DNA of 64,000 nucleotides. Origin: Neisseria sp. oral taxon 014 str. F0314 (GTDB lineage: Bacteria > Pseudomonadota > Gammaproteobacteria > Burkholderiales > Neisseriaceae). The stretch is taken from positions 1,922,001-1,986,000 of the forward strand of contig NZ_CP040504.1 of NCBI RefSeq assembly GCF_005886145.1, given 5' to 3'. Shown here piece after piece: positions 7,813 through 15,419 of the stretch. How positions within the stretch are numbered: position 1 is the first letter of the stretch; each line of letters begins with the position of its first letter. A program made the position numbers and the translations under genes. The notes below the pieces were generated by a model. The model had not been told where the DNA came from. It worked only from the letters and a program-made list of their open reading frames with translations, and did no database searches.

Positions 7813-9849
7813 TCAAGCCGCGTTGTCGAAGCCGCTGTGGCGCAGCAGTGCGTCTATGCTCGGTTCGCGTCCGCGGAAGGCTTTGAAGGATTCCGCCGCG
7901 CTGCGGGAGCCGCCGACGGCGAGGATTTCCTGCCAGAAGCGTTTGCCTGTGGCGGCGACGTCGTCGCTTTCTTCAAAGGCGGCGTAGGCGTCGGCGCTGA
8001 GGACTTCGGCCCATGCGTAGCTGTAATAGCCTGCGGAGTAGCCGCCGGCGAAGATGTGGCTGAAGCTCAAGGCAAAGCGGTTGTATTCGGGCGGTTGGAT
8101 GACGGCGACTTCTTTGCGCACGCTGTCTAAAACCTGCGGCCAGTTTTTCAGACGGCATTCGTCGTCTTCGCTGTAAATGGTCATGTCGAAGAGGGCGAAC
8201 TCCATCTGGCGGACGAGGAACAGGCCGCGTTGGAAGTTTTTTGCGGCGAGCATTTTGTCGAAGAGTTCTTTCGGCAGGGGCTCGCCGGTTTCTTCGTGGG
8301 CGGACATTTGTGCCAAGACGTCGTATTCCCAGACGAAGTTTTCCATAAACTGGCTGGGCAGCTCGACGGCGTCCCACTCGACGCCGTTGATGCCGGATAC
8401 GCCCAGTTCGTCCACTTGGGTGAGCAGGTGGTGCAGGCCGTGGCCGGTTTCGTGGAAGAGGGTGAGGATTTCGTCATGTCTCAAGCGGGCTTCTTTGCCG
8501 CCGACGGGCGGGGTGAAGTTGCAGACGAGGTAGGCGGTGGGCAGTTGCAGCGTGCCGTCGGCGAAGCGGCGGCGGCCTTTGTAGTCGTTCATCCACGCGC
8601 CGCCGCGTTTGCCTTCGCGGGCGTAGAGGTCCATATAGACGCCGCCTATGGTTTTGCCGTTTTGCTCCAGCTCGAAGTAGCGCACGTCTTTGTGCCAGAC
8701 GGGAACGGTTTTTTCGGCGAATCCGATGCCGTAGAGTTTTTTGATTTGGGCGAACAGGCCTGCCAGAACTTTGCTGACGGGGAAGTATTTTTTGACTTCG
8801 GTTTCGCTGAATGCGTATTTGGCTTCGCGCAGTTTTTCGCTGGCGTAGCTCCAATCCCACGGCTGCGGGTCGGCGAGGTTCAGGCGTTCGCGGGCGAAGG
8901 CTTTGACTTCGGCGAGGTCTTTTTCGGCGTAGGGTTTGGCGCGGCGGGCGAGGTCGTGCAGGAAGGTGAGGACTTGTTCGGGGCTGTCGGCCATTTTGGT
9001 GAAGAGCGACAGTTCGGCGTAGTTTTTGAAGCCGAGCAGTTTGGCGGTTTGCAGGGCGTTTTCGAGCGTGCGGTCGATGTTGGCGGTGTTGTCGAATTTG
9101 CCGTCGTCTGAAAGTTCGCTGGCGCGGGTAACGTAGGCGCGGTAGATTTGTTTGCGCAGATCGCGGTTGTCGGCGTATTGGATGACGGCGAGGTAGTGCG
9201 GAATCTGCAAGCCGATTTTGTAGCCTGTTTTGCCTTCGCTTTGCGCGGCGGCGGCAAACATGGCAAGCGAATCTTCGGGGATGCCGGCAAGCGGTGCGGC
9301 GTCGTCGAAGTAGAGGGCGAAGGCGTCGGTTGCGTCTAAGACGTTTTGCGAGAATTTGGCGGAGAGTTGCGCGCCTTCGGTTTGCAGTTTCGCCAGTTCT
9401 GCCTGCTGTTCGGGCGGCAATTCCGCGCCGCTGAGGACGAAATCGCGCAGGTTGTGGTTGAGCTTGGTTTGCTGTGCGGGGGAGAGGGTGGCGAATTCGG
9501 GGGAGTTTTTGATGGTTTTGAAGCGGTTGTACAGCTCGATGTCTTGTCCGATTCCGGTGAAGAAGATGGTGATTTCGGGCATCAGTTCGTTATAGACGGC
9601 GCGCAGTTCGGGCGTATCGACCACAGAGTTGAGGTGCGACACCACGCCCCAAATCCTGCCGACGCGTTCGGTGATGTCGGTCAGACGCTCGACGGTGTTT
9701 GCCCAGTCGGTGTGCGTTTGGGCTTTGACTTCGGCAATCTGCGCGCGCGCTTCGGCGATGGCGGTTTGCAGGGCGGGTTTGATGTCGGCGGTTTGGATTT
9801 GGTCGAAACGGGGTTTTTCACCCAAATGAAGCAGTACATTATCGGTCAT
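7813..9849 (-). CDS. prlC: Oligopeptidase A (M3 metallopeptidase)
   Basis: Encodes 678 residues (E. coli PrlC/OpdA has 680). It is a cytoplasmic zinc peptidase that degrades short peptides, including cleaved signal peptides. The zinc motif HETGH is at residues 466-470, and the downstream GVEWDAVELPSQFMENF block supplies the third ligand Glu. The N-terminal alpha-helical region and the RGGAWMNDY segment before the active site are also typical of the family. The gene is intact and monocistronic between repeat elements, with a small uptake-sequence pair just upstream (9879-9910). Confidence 0.95.
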   Translation of the reverse strand: MTDNVLLHLGEKPRFDQIQTADIKPALQTAIAEARAQIAEVKAQTHTDWANTVERLTDITERVGRIWGVVSHLNSVVDTPELRAVYNELMPEITIFFTGIGQDIELYNRFKTIKNSPEFATLSPAQQTKLNHNLRDFVLSGAELPPEQQAELAKLQTEGAQLSAKFSQNVLDATDAFALYFDDAAPLAGIPEDSLAMFAAAAQSEGKTGYKIGLQIPHYLAVIQYADNRDLRKQIYRAYVTRASELSDDGKFDNTANIDRTLENALQTAKLLGFKNYAELSLFTKMADSPEQVLTFLHDLARRAKPYAEKDLAEVKAFARERLNLADPQPWDWSYASEKLREAKYAFSETEVKKYFPVSKVLAGLFAQIKKLYGIGFAEKTVPVWHKDVRYFELEQNGKTIGGVYMDLYAREGKRGGAWMNDYKGRRRFADGTLQLPTAYLVCNFTPPVGGKEARLRHDEILTLFHETGHGLHHLLTQVDELGVSGINGVEWDAVELPSQFMENFVWEYDVLAQMSAHEETGEPLPKELFDKMLAAKNFQRGLFLVRQMEFALFDMTIYSEDDECRLKNWPQVLDSVRKEVAVIQPPEYNRFALSFSHIFAGGYSAGYYSYAWAEVLSADAYAAFEESDDVAATGKRFWQEILAVGGSRSAAESFKAFRGREPSIDALLRHSGFDNAA

Positions 9850-9878
9850 AAACGGGATTCCTTTGTGTGGATGGCGGA

Positions 9879-9910
9879 TTCAGACGGCCTTTTACGGAGG
9901 CCGTCTGAAA
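9879..9910. repeat. Outward-facing uptake-sequence pair
   Basis: TTCAGACGGCC at 9879-9889 and AGGCCGTCTGAAA at 9898-9910 face away from each other. The remainder of the gap to 10102 holds a degenerate dRS3-like repeat and another single uptake sequence (about 10025-10037). Confidence 0.6.
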
Positions 9911-10102
9911 AATGTTTGCCTGGGTAAACGGAAAAATACGGACGGTCTGCCGTCATGCCCGTCTTCGCACAGGCGGGAAGGGCAGCCGTTAAGATAGCCC
10001 TATTTTTAATCGAGTTCACGCGCAAGGCCGTCTGAAAACCAAACGATACAGCAGATATAGTGCCATCCGGCCCCGCTTAAAGCATCTTTCCCTGTTTTTA
10101 CG

Positions 10103-10969
10103 CTATTCTGCGCCGCGCGGGTTGGAAGCGAGCGGGGCGGCGAGGTCGAGACTCATCGGCGTGCCCGCGGGGGCGAACACGGCTTGTGCGACATTGGTTT
10201 GCAGCGAATCGGCAAACGCGCCGCGGTAGATTTTTGCGCCTTGGTGGGTCAGGTTGGATTGGACGTCGACATAGACTTCGCCGCCGATTTGCTGCCACAG
10301 GCGGCAGAACGTGTAGTCTTCGGAAAGGTAGCGTTTGCTTTCGGGATCGACCATGCAGTCGAAGAAGCGGTAGTGCAGCCCGTTGTCTTCGCGGTTGTAG
10401 TCGCTGTCGGAGATGTAGTTCAGCTCGGGATAGGCGGCCATCATTTTTTCGAACACGCCGCGTTTGATGACCATGAATCCGGTCGGCGCGTCATTGACTT
10501 TCATAAAGCCTTCTTCATCTACCCGCAGCACGATTTCGCCGTTTTCGTTTTTAGCGTCGGTGTTGACGGTGTAGCACGTGTACATCCGCTCGAAATCCGC
10601 CTGCGTCGTGCCGGCGGGAACGCCTTCGGCAGGCCAGTTTTCCCGCTTCAGCGGATAAATGCCCGCCACCACGTCTTTATCCGCCAGCAGCAGGCGGTAG
10701 AACGCTTCGGCGGAAAAACCGATGTCGGAGTCTATCCAGAAGAGGTGCGTCCATTCGGGGTGTGCCATAAAGGTTGCCACGCAGTTGTTGCGCGCGCGGG
10801 TAATCAGGCTTTCGCCGCGCTGCATCATCACTTGCAGCGGCCAGCCGTTTTGCGCGCTGGTGTGGACGATATTGAGCAGCGAGAGGACGTAATTGTGGAA
10901 ATATTTTCCGTCGTGGCTGGGAGTCATGATGACGGGGTACATTTGCGTAAGGGCGGATTCGGGCAACAT
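10103..10969 (-). CDS. Glycosyltransferase-like protein (GT-A fold)
   Basis: Encodes 288 residues. The segment HLFWIDSDIGF (D80, D82) matches the DXD metal-binding motif of GT-A glycosyltransferases. The upstream RGESLITRARNNCVATFM and the YPLKREN block resemble a bacterial and phage family of glycan-modifying enzymes. There is no signal peptide or membrane helix, so it is probably cytoplasmic. The substrate is unknown. It lies downstream of the MscS gene on the same strand with a 30-base gap, so the two may be co-transcribed. It is not physically linked to the surface-glycan cluster at 55-63 kb. Confidence 0.75.
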   Translation of the reverse strand: MLPESALTQMYPVIMTPSHDGKYFHNYVLSLLNIVHTSAQNGWPLQVMMQRGESLITRARNNCVATFMAHPEWTHLFWIDSDIGFSAEAFYRLLLADKDVVAGIYPLKRENWPAEGVPAGTTQADFERMYTCYTVNTDAKNENGEIVLRVDEEGFMKVNDAPTGFMVIKRGVFEKMMAAYPELNYISDSDYNREDNGLHYRFFDCMVDPESKRYLSEDYTFCRLWQQIGGEVYVDVQSNLTHQGAKIYRGAFADSLQTNVAQAVFAPAGTPMSLDLAAPLASNPRGAE

Positions 10970-10999
10970 AGTATTTTCCTGATTATTGATATAGTGGAT

Positions 11000-11851
11000 T
11001 TAAGAATGCGGGTTCAGCAGGCGGTATTGTACGCGCAGAAACTCATCCAGTACCGCCTGCTGGATTTCCAGCCGTTTCGACACGGGCGAGGCATAGCGCA
11101 CGATGATGTTGTAGACCTTGTCGTCGTGCGGCACGCGGGTAACGCGCGGCTGGGCGGCGGGGGTGATAAACAGCTTTTCCGCCTGCACCGCGTCGAGATA
11201 GCGCGAAATTTCAGGTACATAAGGCGCGCACAGCGGTTCGAGCACCTGTTTCAGATTCGGAATCACCGCATCCGAGTCCAAATGGATGGGCACAGGGATT
11301 TCCACCGTATGAATCACATACGGCCCCAAAATATTGTCGCGGCGCACATAATGGCTCAAAAGCAGGCTGTTGGGAAACGACAGCGTTTTGCCCGAAAGCT
11401 GGCCGACCAGCGGGTGCGGGCCGATTTGCATCATCAGCGTGTTCAAAAGATTAATGTCGACCACCCGCCCGCGCAGGCCGTTGACCTCGATATAGTCGCC
11501 GACCGAATACTGCTTCGTTACCGAGCGCAGGATGCTGCCCGACAAACACATAATCAGTTCCTTCGTCGCCACCACAATCGCCGCCGCCACGGCAAACATC
11601 GACAACGCCAGCGTTTGAATCTGCGCCGCCCAAATCATCGCCAGACCCAGCAGAACCAGCATCAGCGTCAGATTGCGGCTGAGTACCAACGAGCGGCGTT
11701 TGTCTTCGATGTTCAAATCGGGATGGCGGCGGAAATGTGTTGTCAGCAACACGCTGCGCATGATCAGCACCGCCGCCACCATCAGCACTGATTCGATGAC
11801 TTCCGCGCGTATCGGCAGGCCGTGAAGCCATTGTTGTATCGTGTTCCACAT
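11000..11851 (-). CDS. MscS-family mechanosensitive channel
   Basis: A 283-residue inner-membrane protein. Two to three N-terminal hydrophobic segments (about 15-35, 60-80 and 85-105) lead into the hallmark MscS beta domain with QYSVGDYIEVNGLRGRVVDINLLNT near residues 113-138, then an alpha/beta C-terminal vestibule. Channels of this class open under membrane tension and release solutes on osmotic downshift. It is close in size to E. coli MscS (286) but the N-terminus is arranged differently. Its stop codon overlaps the sequence TATAGTGGATTTAA, which resembles one end of a Correia element. Confidence 0.87.
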   Translation of the reverse strand: MWNTIQQWLHGLPIRAEVIESVLMVAAVLIMRSVLLTTHFRRHPDLNIEDKRRSLVLSRNLTLMLVLLGLAMIWAAQIQTLALSMFAVAAAIVVATKELIMCLSGSILRSVTKQYSVGDYIEVNGLRGRVVDINLLNTLMMQIGPHPLVGQLSGKTLSFPNSLLLSHYVRRDNILGPYVIHTVEIPVPIHLDSDAVIPNLKQVLEPLCAPYVPEISRYLDAVQAEKLFITPAAQPRVTRVPHDDKVYNIIVRYASPVSKRLEIQQAVLDEFLRVQYRLLNPHS

Positions 11852-11956
11852 GGTTGAAAATCCGTTTCAGACGGCCTCTGGGATAAAAAAGGAAAACGGC
11901 ACCGCCGGCCGTATCGTTCGGTAGGGAAAAGACATTATAAATGATAAGCAACGGCA

Positions 11957-11997
11957 CAGGCCGTCTGAAACGGGAAATCCGGTTTTCAGACGGCCTG
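11957..11997. terminator. Inverted uptake-sequence pair
   Basis: AGGCCGTCTGAAA and TTTTCAGACGGCCTG form a hairpin immediately downstream of the OsmC-family gene (minus strand), likely its terminator. Confidence 0.6.
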
Positions 11998-12004
11998 CGC
12001 CGGT

Positions 12005-12412
12005 TTATTCATAGTGGAACCGCAATTCCTGCACCAATTCCGCACTCAGGCTTTGGGCGACGGGGCAGGTGTGGGCGGCGGCTTCCAAGAGCCTGCGGCT
12101 TCGTTCGTCCAAGTCTTTGCTCAGATAAAAATCCACCGCCACTTTCGCCACGCGGCGCGGGTTGGCGGCCATTTCCTTGACCACTTCGGCGCGCGCGCCG
12201 ACCAGGTCCGCGCCCAAATCCGCCGCCTTCATCCCCATAATCGTCATCGCACACGCGCCCAGCGACGCGGCAAGCAAATCCGTGGGCGAAAAAGCCTCGC
12301 CCATGCCATTGTTGTCGGTCGGCGCATCCGTGCTGATAACGTTGCCGCTTTGCAGGTGGGTGAGGTCGCTGTGCAGATTGCCGGTATAACGGACGGTAGC
12401 GATACGGGACAT
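12005..12412 (-). CDS. OsmC/Ohr-family protein (thiol peroxidase-like)
   Basis: Encodes 135 residues. Two conserved cysteines, C54 in LGACAMTIMG and C116 in AHTCPVAQSL, are the redox pair used by OsmC/Ohr enzymes to reduce organic hydroperoxides; the FSPTDLLAASLGAC block is diagnostic. It is cytoplasmic. It looks closer to OsmC/YhfA-type proteins than to the Ohr branch, so the peroxide substrate is uncertain. The ATG at 12412 is preceded by AAAGGAG. Confidence 0.88.
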   Translation of the reverse strand: MSRIATVRYTGNLHSDLTHLQSGNVISTDAPTDNNGMGEAFSPTDLLAASLGACAMTIMGMKAADLGADLVGARAEVVKEMAANPRRVAKVAVDFYLSKDLDERSRRLLEAAAHTCPVAQSLSAELVQELRFHYE

Positions 12413-12478
12413 GGGAACTCCTTTGTTTTCAGGGTTGAAAAAGACAGCTTAAAACAAGACAGGCCGTCTGAAAAGAGA

Positions 12479-12515
12479 TAAACTCACGCAAAATGTTGAA
12501 AATTGCGTGAGTTTA
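12479..12515. promoter_or_regulatory. 13-bp-arm inverted repeat just before fic
   Basis: Arms 12479-12491 and 12503-12515 (core AACTCACGCAA / TTGCGTGAGTT) are perfect complements around an 11-base loop. The element ends at the AAGAGG ribosome-binding site (about 12515-12520) of the Fic gene. It could be an operator or a leader hairpin that affects translation. It lacks a T-run, so a simple terminator is unlikely. Confidence 0.6.
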
Positions 12516-12527
12516 AGAGGATTGATG

Positions 12528-14021
12528 ATGAAAGTAACCAAACCGCCGAAAATAGAAGAGATTTTTGAGAATGTGCTAAAGAAAGTTACTGGCCCGTTTT
12601 TACCGAATATGGAGCAACAGCTGTACCAATTAGAAAATACGTCCGTCGGGGCAGTCTGTCCGGAGGCAGAAGAATCATCCTCCCCCCAGACTGTTCAAAT
12701 TCAAAACCTGAATATCCCCATACCGGAAAAACAAAAATTGGCCGATGTTGAAAAATTATTCGAAGAATGCTACCGCCTGATGACTACCCATAAAGCCACG
12801 GACGAAAAAGGCCGCTATCTGTATTGGGATAAAATCAAACACAAATATGGCAAACAGGCGGAAATGGTTTGGGCAGCAACTAAAATTAACCGTTTGGCAG
12901 GAAAGAAAAAGATTACGGATTTTCAAAATCACGAATTCAGTTTCTGCGTGCCCGACACTATGCAATCACTATTGCATTTTATCGATAAGACCTGCGGCAG
13001 CCATATGATGCTTTCAGACGGCCTCAAGCTTCCTGAAGCTGATAAAAAAACCTTGATGATGGAAGAATCGATTACATCTGCGCAACTGGAAGGCGCAGTC
13101 ACAACTAGGAAAGTTGCCAAAGCCTTATTGCATTCAAAGCGGCAAAAGCCAAAAGACAAACATGAAAAAATGATTGTGAATAACTACAGGCTGATGCAAA
13201 AGGTTGTCGAGTTGAAAAACGAGCCGTTAAGTATCGACCTGATTTTATCCCTGCACCGTATTGCAACCGAGGAAGCCATCGAAAACCAAGCCGTTTCCGG
13301 AGCATTCCGTCAGACGGACGATATTCATATCGCCGATTATGATAGAAACCTTGTTTATCAGCCTCCAAAATGTTCCGAAGTACCGCAACTGATGGAAACA
13401 TTGTGCCGTTTTGCCAATACCGACCATGATGATATTGAAAATTCTCTGTTTATTCATCCGGTTGTTAAAGCCGTTATGCTGCATTTTCTGACGGGGTATA
13501 TCCACCCGTTCGGCGATGGGAACGGCCGCACTGCACGCGCCTTATTTTATTGGTTTATGCTGAAAAACGGTTACGGCTTGTTTGAATATATTTCCATCAG
13601 CCGATTGTTGAACCAAGCTCCGTCCAAATATGCCAAATCTTATCTTTATACTGAATATGATGATTTGGATATGACATATTTTATTTACTACCAACTGGAT
13701 GTTATCAAGCGTGCCATTTTAGATTTGCAGGCTTATGTGGAACGGGAATCGGCCAAACTGAAAAACTTTACCGCCGAAATTGCACAATTTGCAGAAAGGC
13801 ATCAACTGAACAGCCGCCAAATTGAAATCTTGCAAACTGCCGTCCAAGACAAGGGACGGACTTTCAAGGTCAAAGACACCGCCGCACAATTCGATGTTGC
13901 CGAAAACACCGCGCGCGCAGATTTAAACCGATTGGCAGCCCTGAAGTTGTTGGGGCATTTTAAAGACGGAAACGCCATTCATTTTGTTGCATTGGGTGAT
14001 TTGAAGGAAAGATTGAGGTAA
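12528..14021 (+). CDS. Fic-domain protein (probable AMPylase) with C-terminal winged helix
   Basis: Encodes 497 residues from the ATG at 12528 (AAGAGG seven bases upstream; ATG 12525 and GTG 12507 are alternatives). The catalytic Fic motif HPFGDGNGRTAR is intact at about residues 326-337. The inhibitory helix motif SITSAQLEG lies N-terminal at about 181-189, so this is a class II self-inhibited Fic protein. An N-terminal helical domain precedes it. A C-terminal winged-helix segment (LNSRQIEILQTAV...FDVAENTARADLNRLAALKLLG, about 415-465) suggests DNA binding and autoregulation. Fic enzymes transfer AMP or similar groups to target hydroxyls; the target here is unknown. The gene is more AT-rich than neighbours yet carries one uptake sequence (about 13013). 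It is convergent with a SMI1/KNR4 gene. Confidence 0.9.
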   Translation: MKVTKPPKIEEIFENVLKKVTGPFLPNMEQQLYQLENTSVGAVCPEAEESSSPQTVQIQNLNIPIPEKQKLADVEKLFEECYRLMTTHKATDEKGRYLYWDKIKHKYGKQAEMVWAATKINRLAGKKKITDFQNHEFSFCVPDTMQSLLHFIDKTCGSHMMLSDGLKLPEADKKTLMMEESITSAQLEGAVTTRKVAKALLHSKRQKPKDKHEKMIVNNYRLMQKVVELKNEPLSIDLILSLHRIATEEAIENQAVSGAFRQTDDIHIADYDRNLVYQPPKCSEVPQLMETLCRFANTDHDDIENSLFIHPVVKAVMLHFLTGYIHPFGDGNGRTARALFYWFMLKNGYGLFEYISISRLLNQAPSKYAKSYLYTEYDDLDMTYFIYYQLDVIKRAILDLQAYVERESAKLKNFTAEIAQFAERHQLNSRQIEILQTAVQDKGRTFKVKDTAAQFDVAENTARADLNRLAALKLLGHFKDGNAIHFVALGDLKERLR

Positions 14022-14022
14022 A

Positions 14023-14108
14023 AAAGAGTAAGCAGGTAGGTTGTACATGAATGTTCAACCTACCATCGCAAACTGACGGCAGATGAATTTTCAGACGACC
14101 TACTCTTT
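14023..14108. terminator. Inverted repeats between convergent fic and SMI1 genes
   Basis: GGTAGGTTG/CAACCTACC (14036-14044 and 14057-14065) is nested inside AAAAGAGTA/TACTCTTTT (14023-14031 and 14100-14108), with one variant uptake sequence between. It plausibly ends both convergent transcripts. Confidence 0.45.
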
Positions 14109-14120
14109 TCGATTTTGTAT

Positions 14121-14654
14121 TTACTCATCTGAAAACTCATCTTCATGCCGCAAGCAGCGGATAAAGGTTTCAAAATCGGGGGTAAGTTCGACTATTTCAA
14201 AATCCGACTCTTGTTCGACAAACACTACTTTCGGCTCTCCGTCTTTTCCACACTCTCGGTAGTCCAAGGCAAACAGGGCATGCCCTCCTGACGGGTCGTT
14301 GGCAAAATACACGCCGATAGGCGGATATTCCCATTCTTCCAGCCAAAGTTTTTGCCCCATCTCGCCGCACAGACTCCCTTCTTTTTCAAAACCGATTCCC
14401 GATACCTCGCAAATTTGCACATGATTGTCTGCCCACGAATTTCTCTGCGTGGTCGGAAAGCAGTTTTTGACAAATATCCCGCCGTTTTGTACTGCCATCA
14501 ATTCAATGAAACTTTGCGGCAATTTATAGCCTAGTTCACTTTCTACGGCAGCCAAAATTTCAGGGGTAAACGGGGCTTCTTTGTAGTTCTTATCCGCCCA
14601 ACTATCAGATTCCCATACGGAGGACAAATCAAAATCTTTAAAAACTTGGGACAT
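14121..14654 (-). CDS. SMI1/KNR4 (SUKH) family protein
   Basis: Encodes 177 residues and is acidic. The pattern ILAAVESELGYKLPQSFIELMAVQNGG is the typical SUKH start; IGVYFANDPSGGHALFALDYRECG and a C-terminal acidic helix complete the domain. SUKH proteins are often immunity proteins for contact-dependent or polymorphic toxins, but free-standing housekeeping members exist. No toxin gene lies beside it except the convergent Fic protein, and nothing in the sequence shows they interact. It is cytoplasmic. Confidence 0.82.
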   Translation of the reverse strand: MSQVFKDFDLSSVWESDSWADKNYKEAPFTPEILAAVESELGYKLPQSFIELMAVQNGGIFVKNCFPTTQRNSWADNHVQICEVSGIGFEKEGSLCGEMGQKLWLEEWEYPPIGVYFANDPSGGHALFALDYRECGKDGEPKVVFVEQESDFEIVELTPDFETFIRCLRHEDEFSDE

Positions 14655-14723
14655 AATGTTATTCCTTATTGATTTCAGCTATAAACAGGGGGTTGGGTAT
14701 TCATGCCCGATTTTCCGTTCGTC

Positions 14724-14818
14724 ATTCCCGCGCAGGCGGGAATCCAGAAGTTTGAAATTGCAGCAGCCTTGAAATATTTCCGAAATGCCGAGGTCTGGAT
14801 TCCTGCCTGCGCGGGAAT
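14724..14818. repeat. NIME-like unit: two dRS3 elements
   Basis: dRS3 inverted repeats at 14724-14743 and 14799-14818 (one base variant) flank a 55-base spacer. Confidence 0.72.
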
Positions 14819-14820
14819 GA

Positions 14821-15415
14821 CGGCAGAGGTTTCGGCAAAGCTCGTTGCCCTCGTTTTCAGACGACTATTTGTCTCATCGGTGTACATTGTAGCGTGGGCT
14901 TTGCCCACGATAATCATAGCTAAAAGAGGTCGTCTGAAATTTGGGGGTTGATTCGTGGGGAAAGCCCACGCTACGGGTTTCTATTCTCCTGCTACGTTTT
15001 TTGCCGTAGGTCGGATTCTCGAATCCGACATTTCCAAACAGCAGTTTTTCGGAAACGATAGACGCGTCAAATGTTTTGTCGGATACAAGTATCCGACCTA
15101 CATCTGGTTTCCCGCCTACATGGGAATGACGGCGGAGGTTTTGGCAAAGCTCGTTTTACCCTCGTATTCAGACGACCTTTGCCTCGTCGGTGTGCATTGT
15201 AGCGTGAGCTTTGCCCACGATAATGTTGGGCAAAGAGGTCGTCTGAAATTTTGGGTTTGATTCGTAGACAAAGCCCACGCTACGGGTTTCTATTCTCCTG
15301 CTACGGTTTTTGCCGTAGGTTGGATTCTTGAATCCGACATTTCCAACAGCGGTATTTCGGAAACGATAGACGTGTCAAATATTTTTGTCGGATACAAGTA
15401 TTCGACCCGCATTTT
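14821..15415. repeat. Tandem duplication of a ~309-bp intergenic repeat
   Basis: Copy 1 begins at 14821 and copy 2 at 15130. Each has GCGTGGGCTTTGCCCACG-type and GTCGGATTCTCGAATCCGAC-type palindromes, an AGGTCGTCTGAAA uptake variant, and GTCGGATACAAGTATCCGAC. A degenerate dRS3 (about 15109-15125) sits at the junction. The block separates the SMI1 gene from uvrD and holds no credible gene. Some parts also occur in the 5094-5759 repeat. Confidence 0.82.
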
Positions 15416-15419
15416 AAAT

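Noticed and set aside
10990..11004. Correia element end (TATAGTGGATTTAA)
   Set aside because: Only one terminus-like sequence is present and no partner or internal core was seen, so at most a remnant.
10184..11791. 535-codon open frame antisense to the glycosyltransferase and MscS genes
   Set aside because: It mirrors two well-supported genes on the other strand and its translation shows no domain; GC-rich coding DNA commonly gives such antisense frames.
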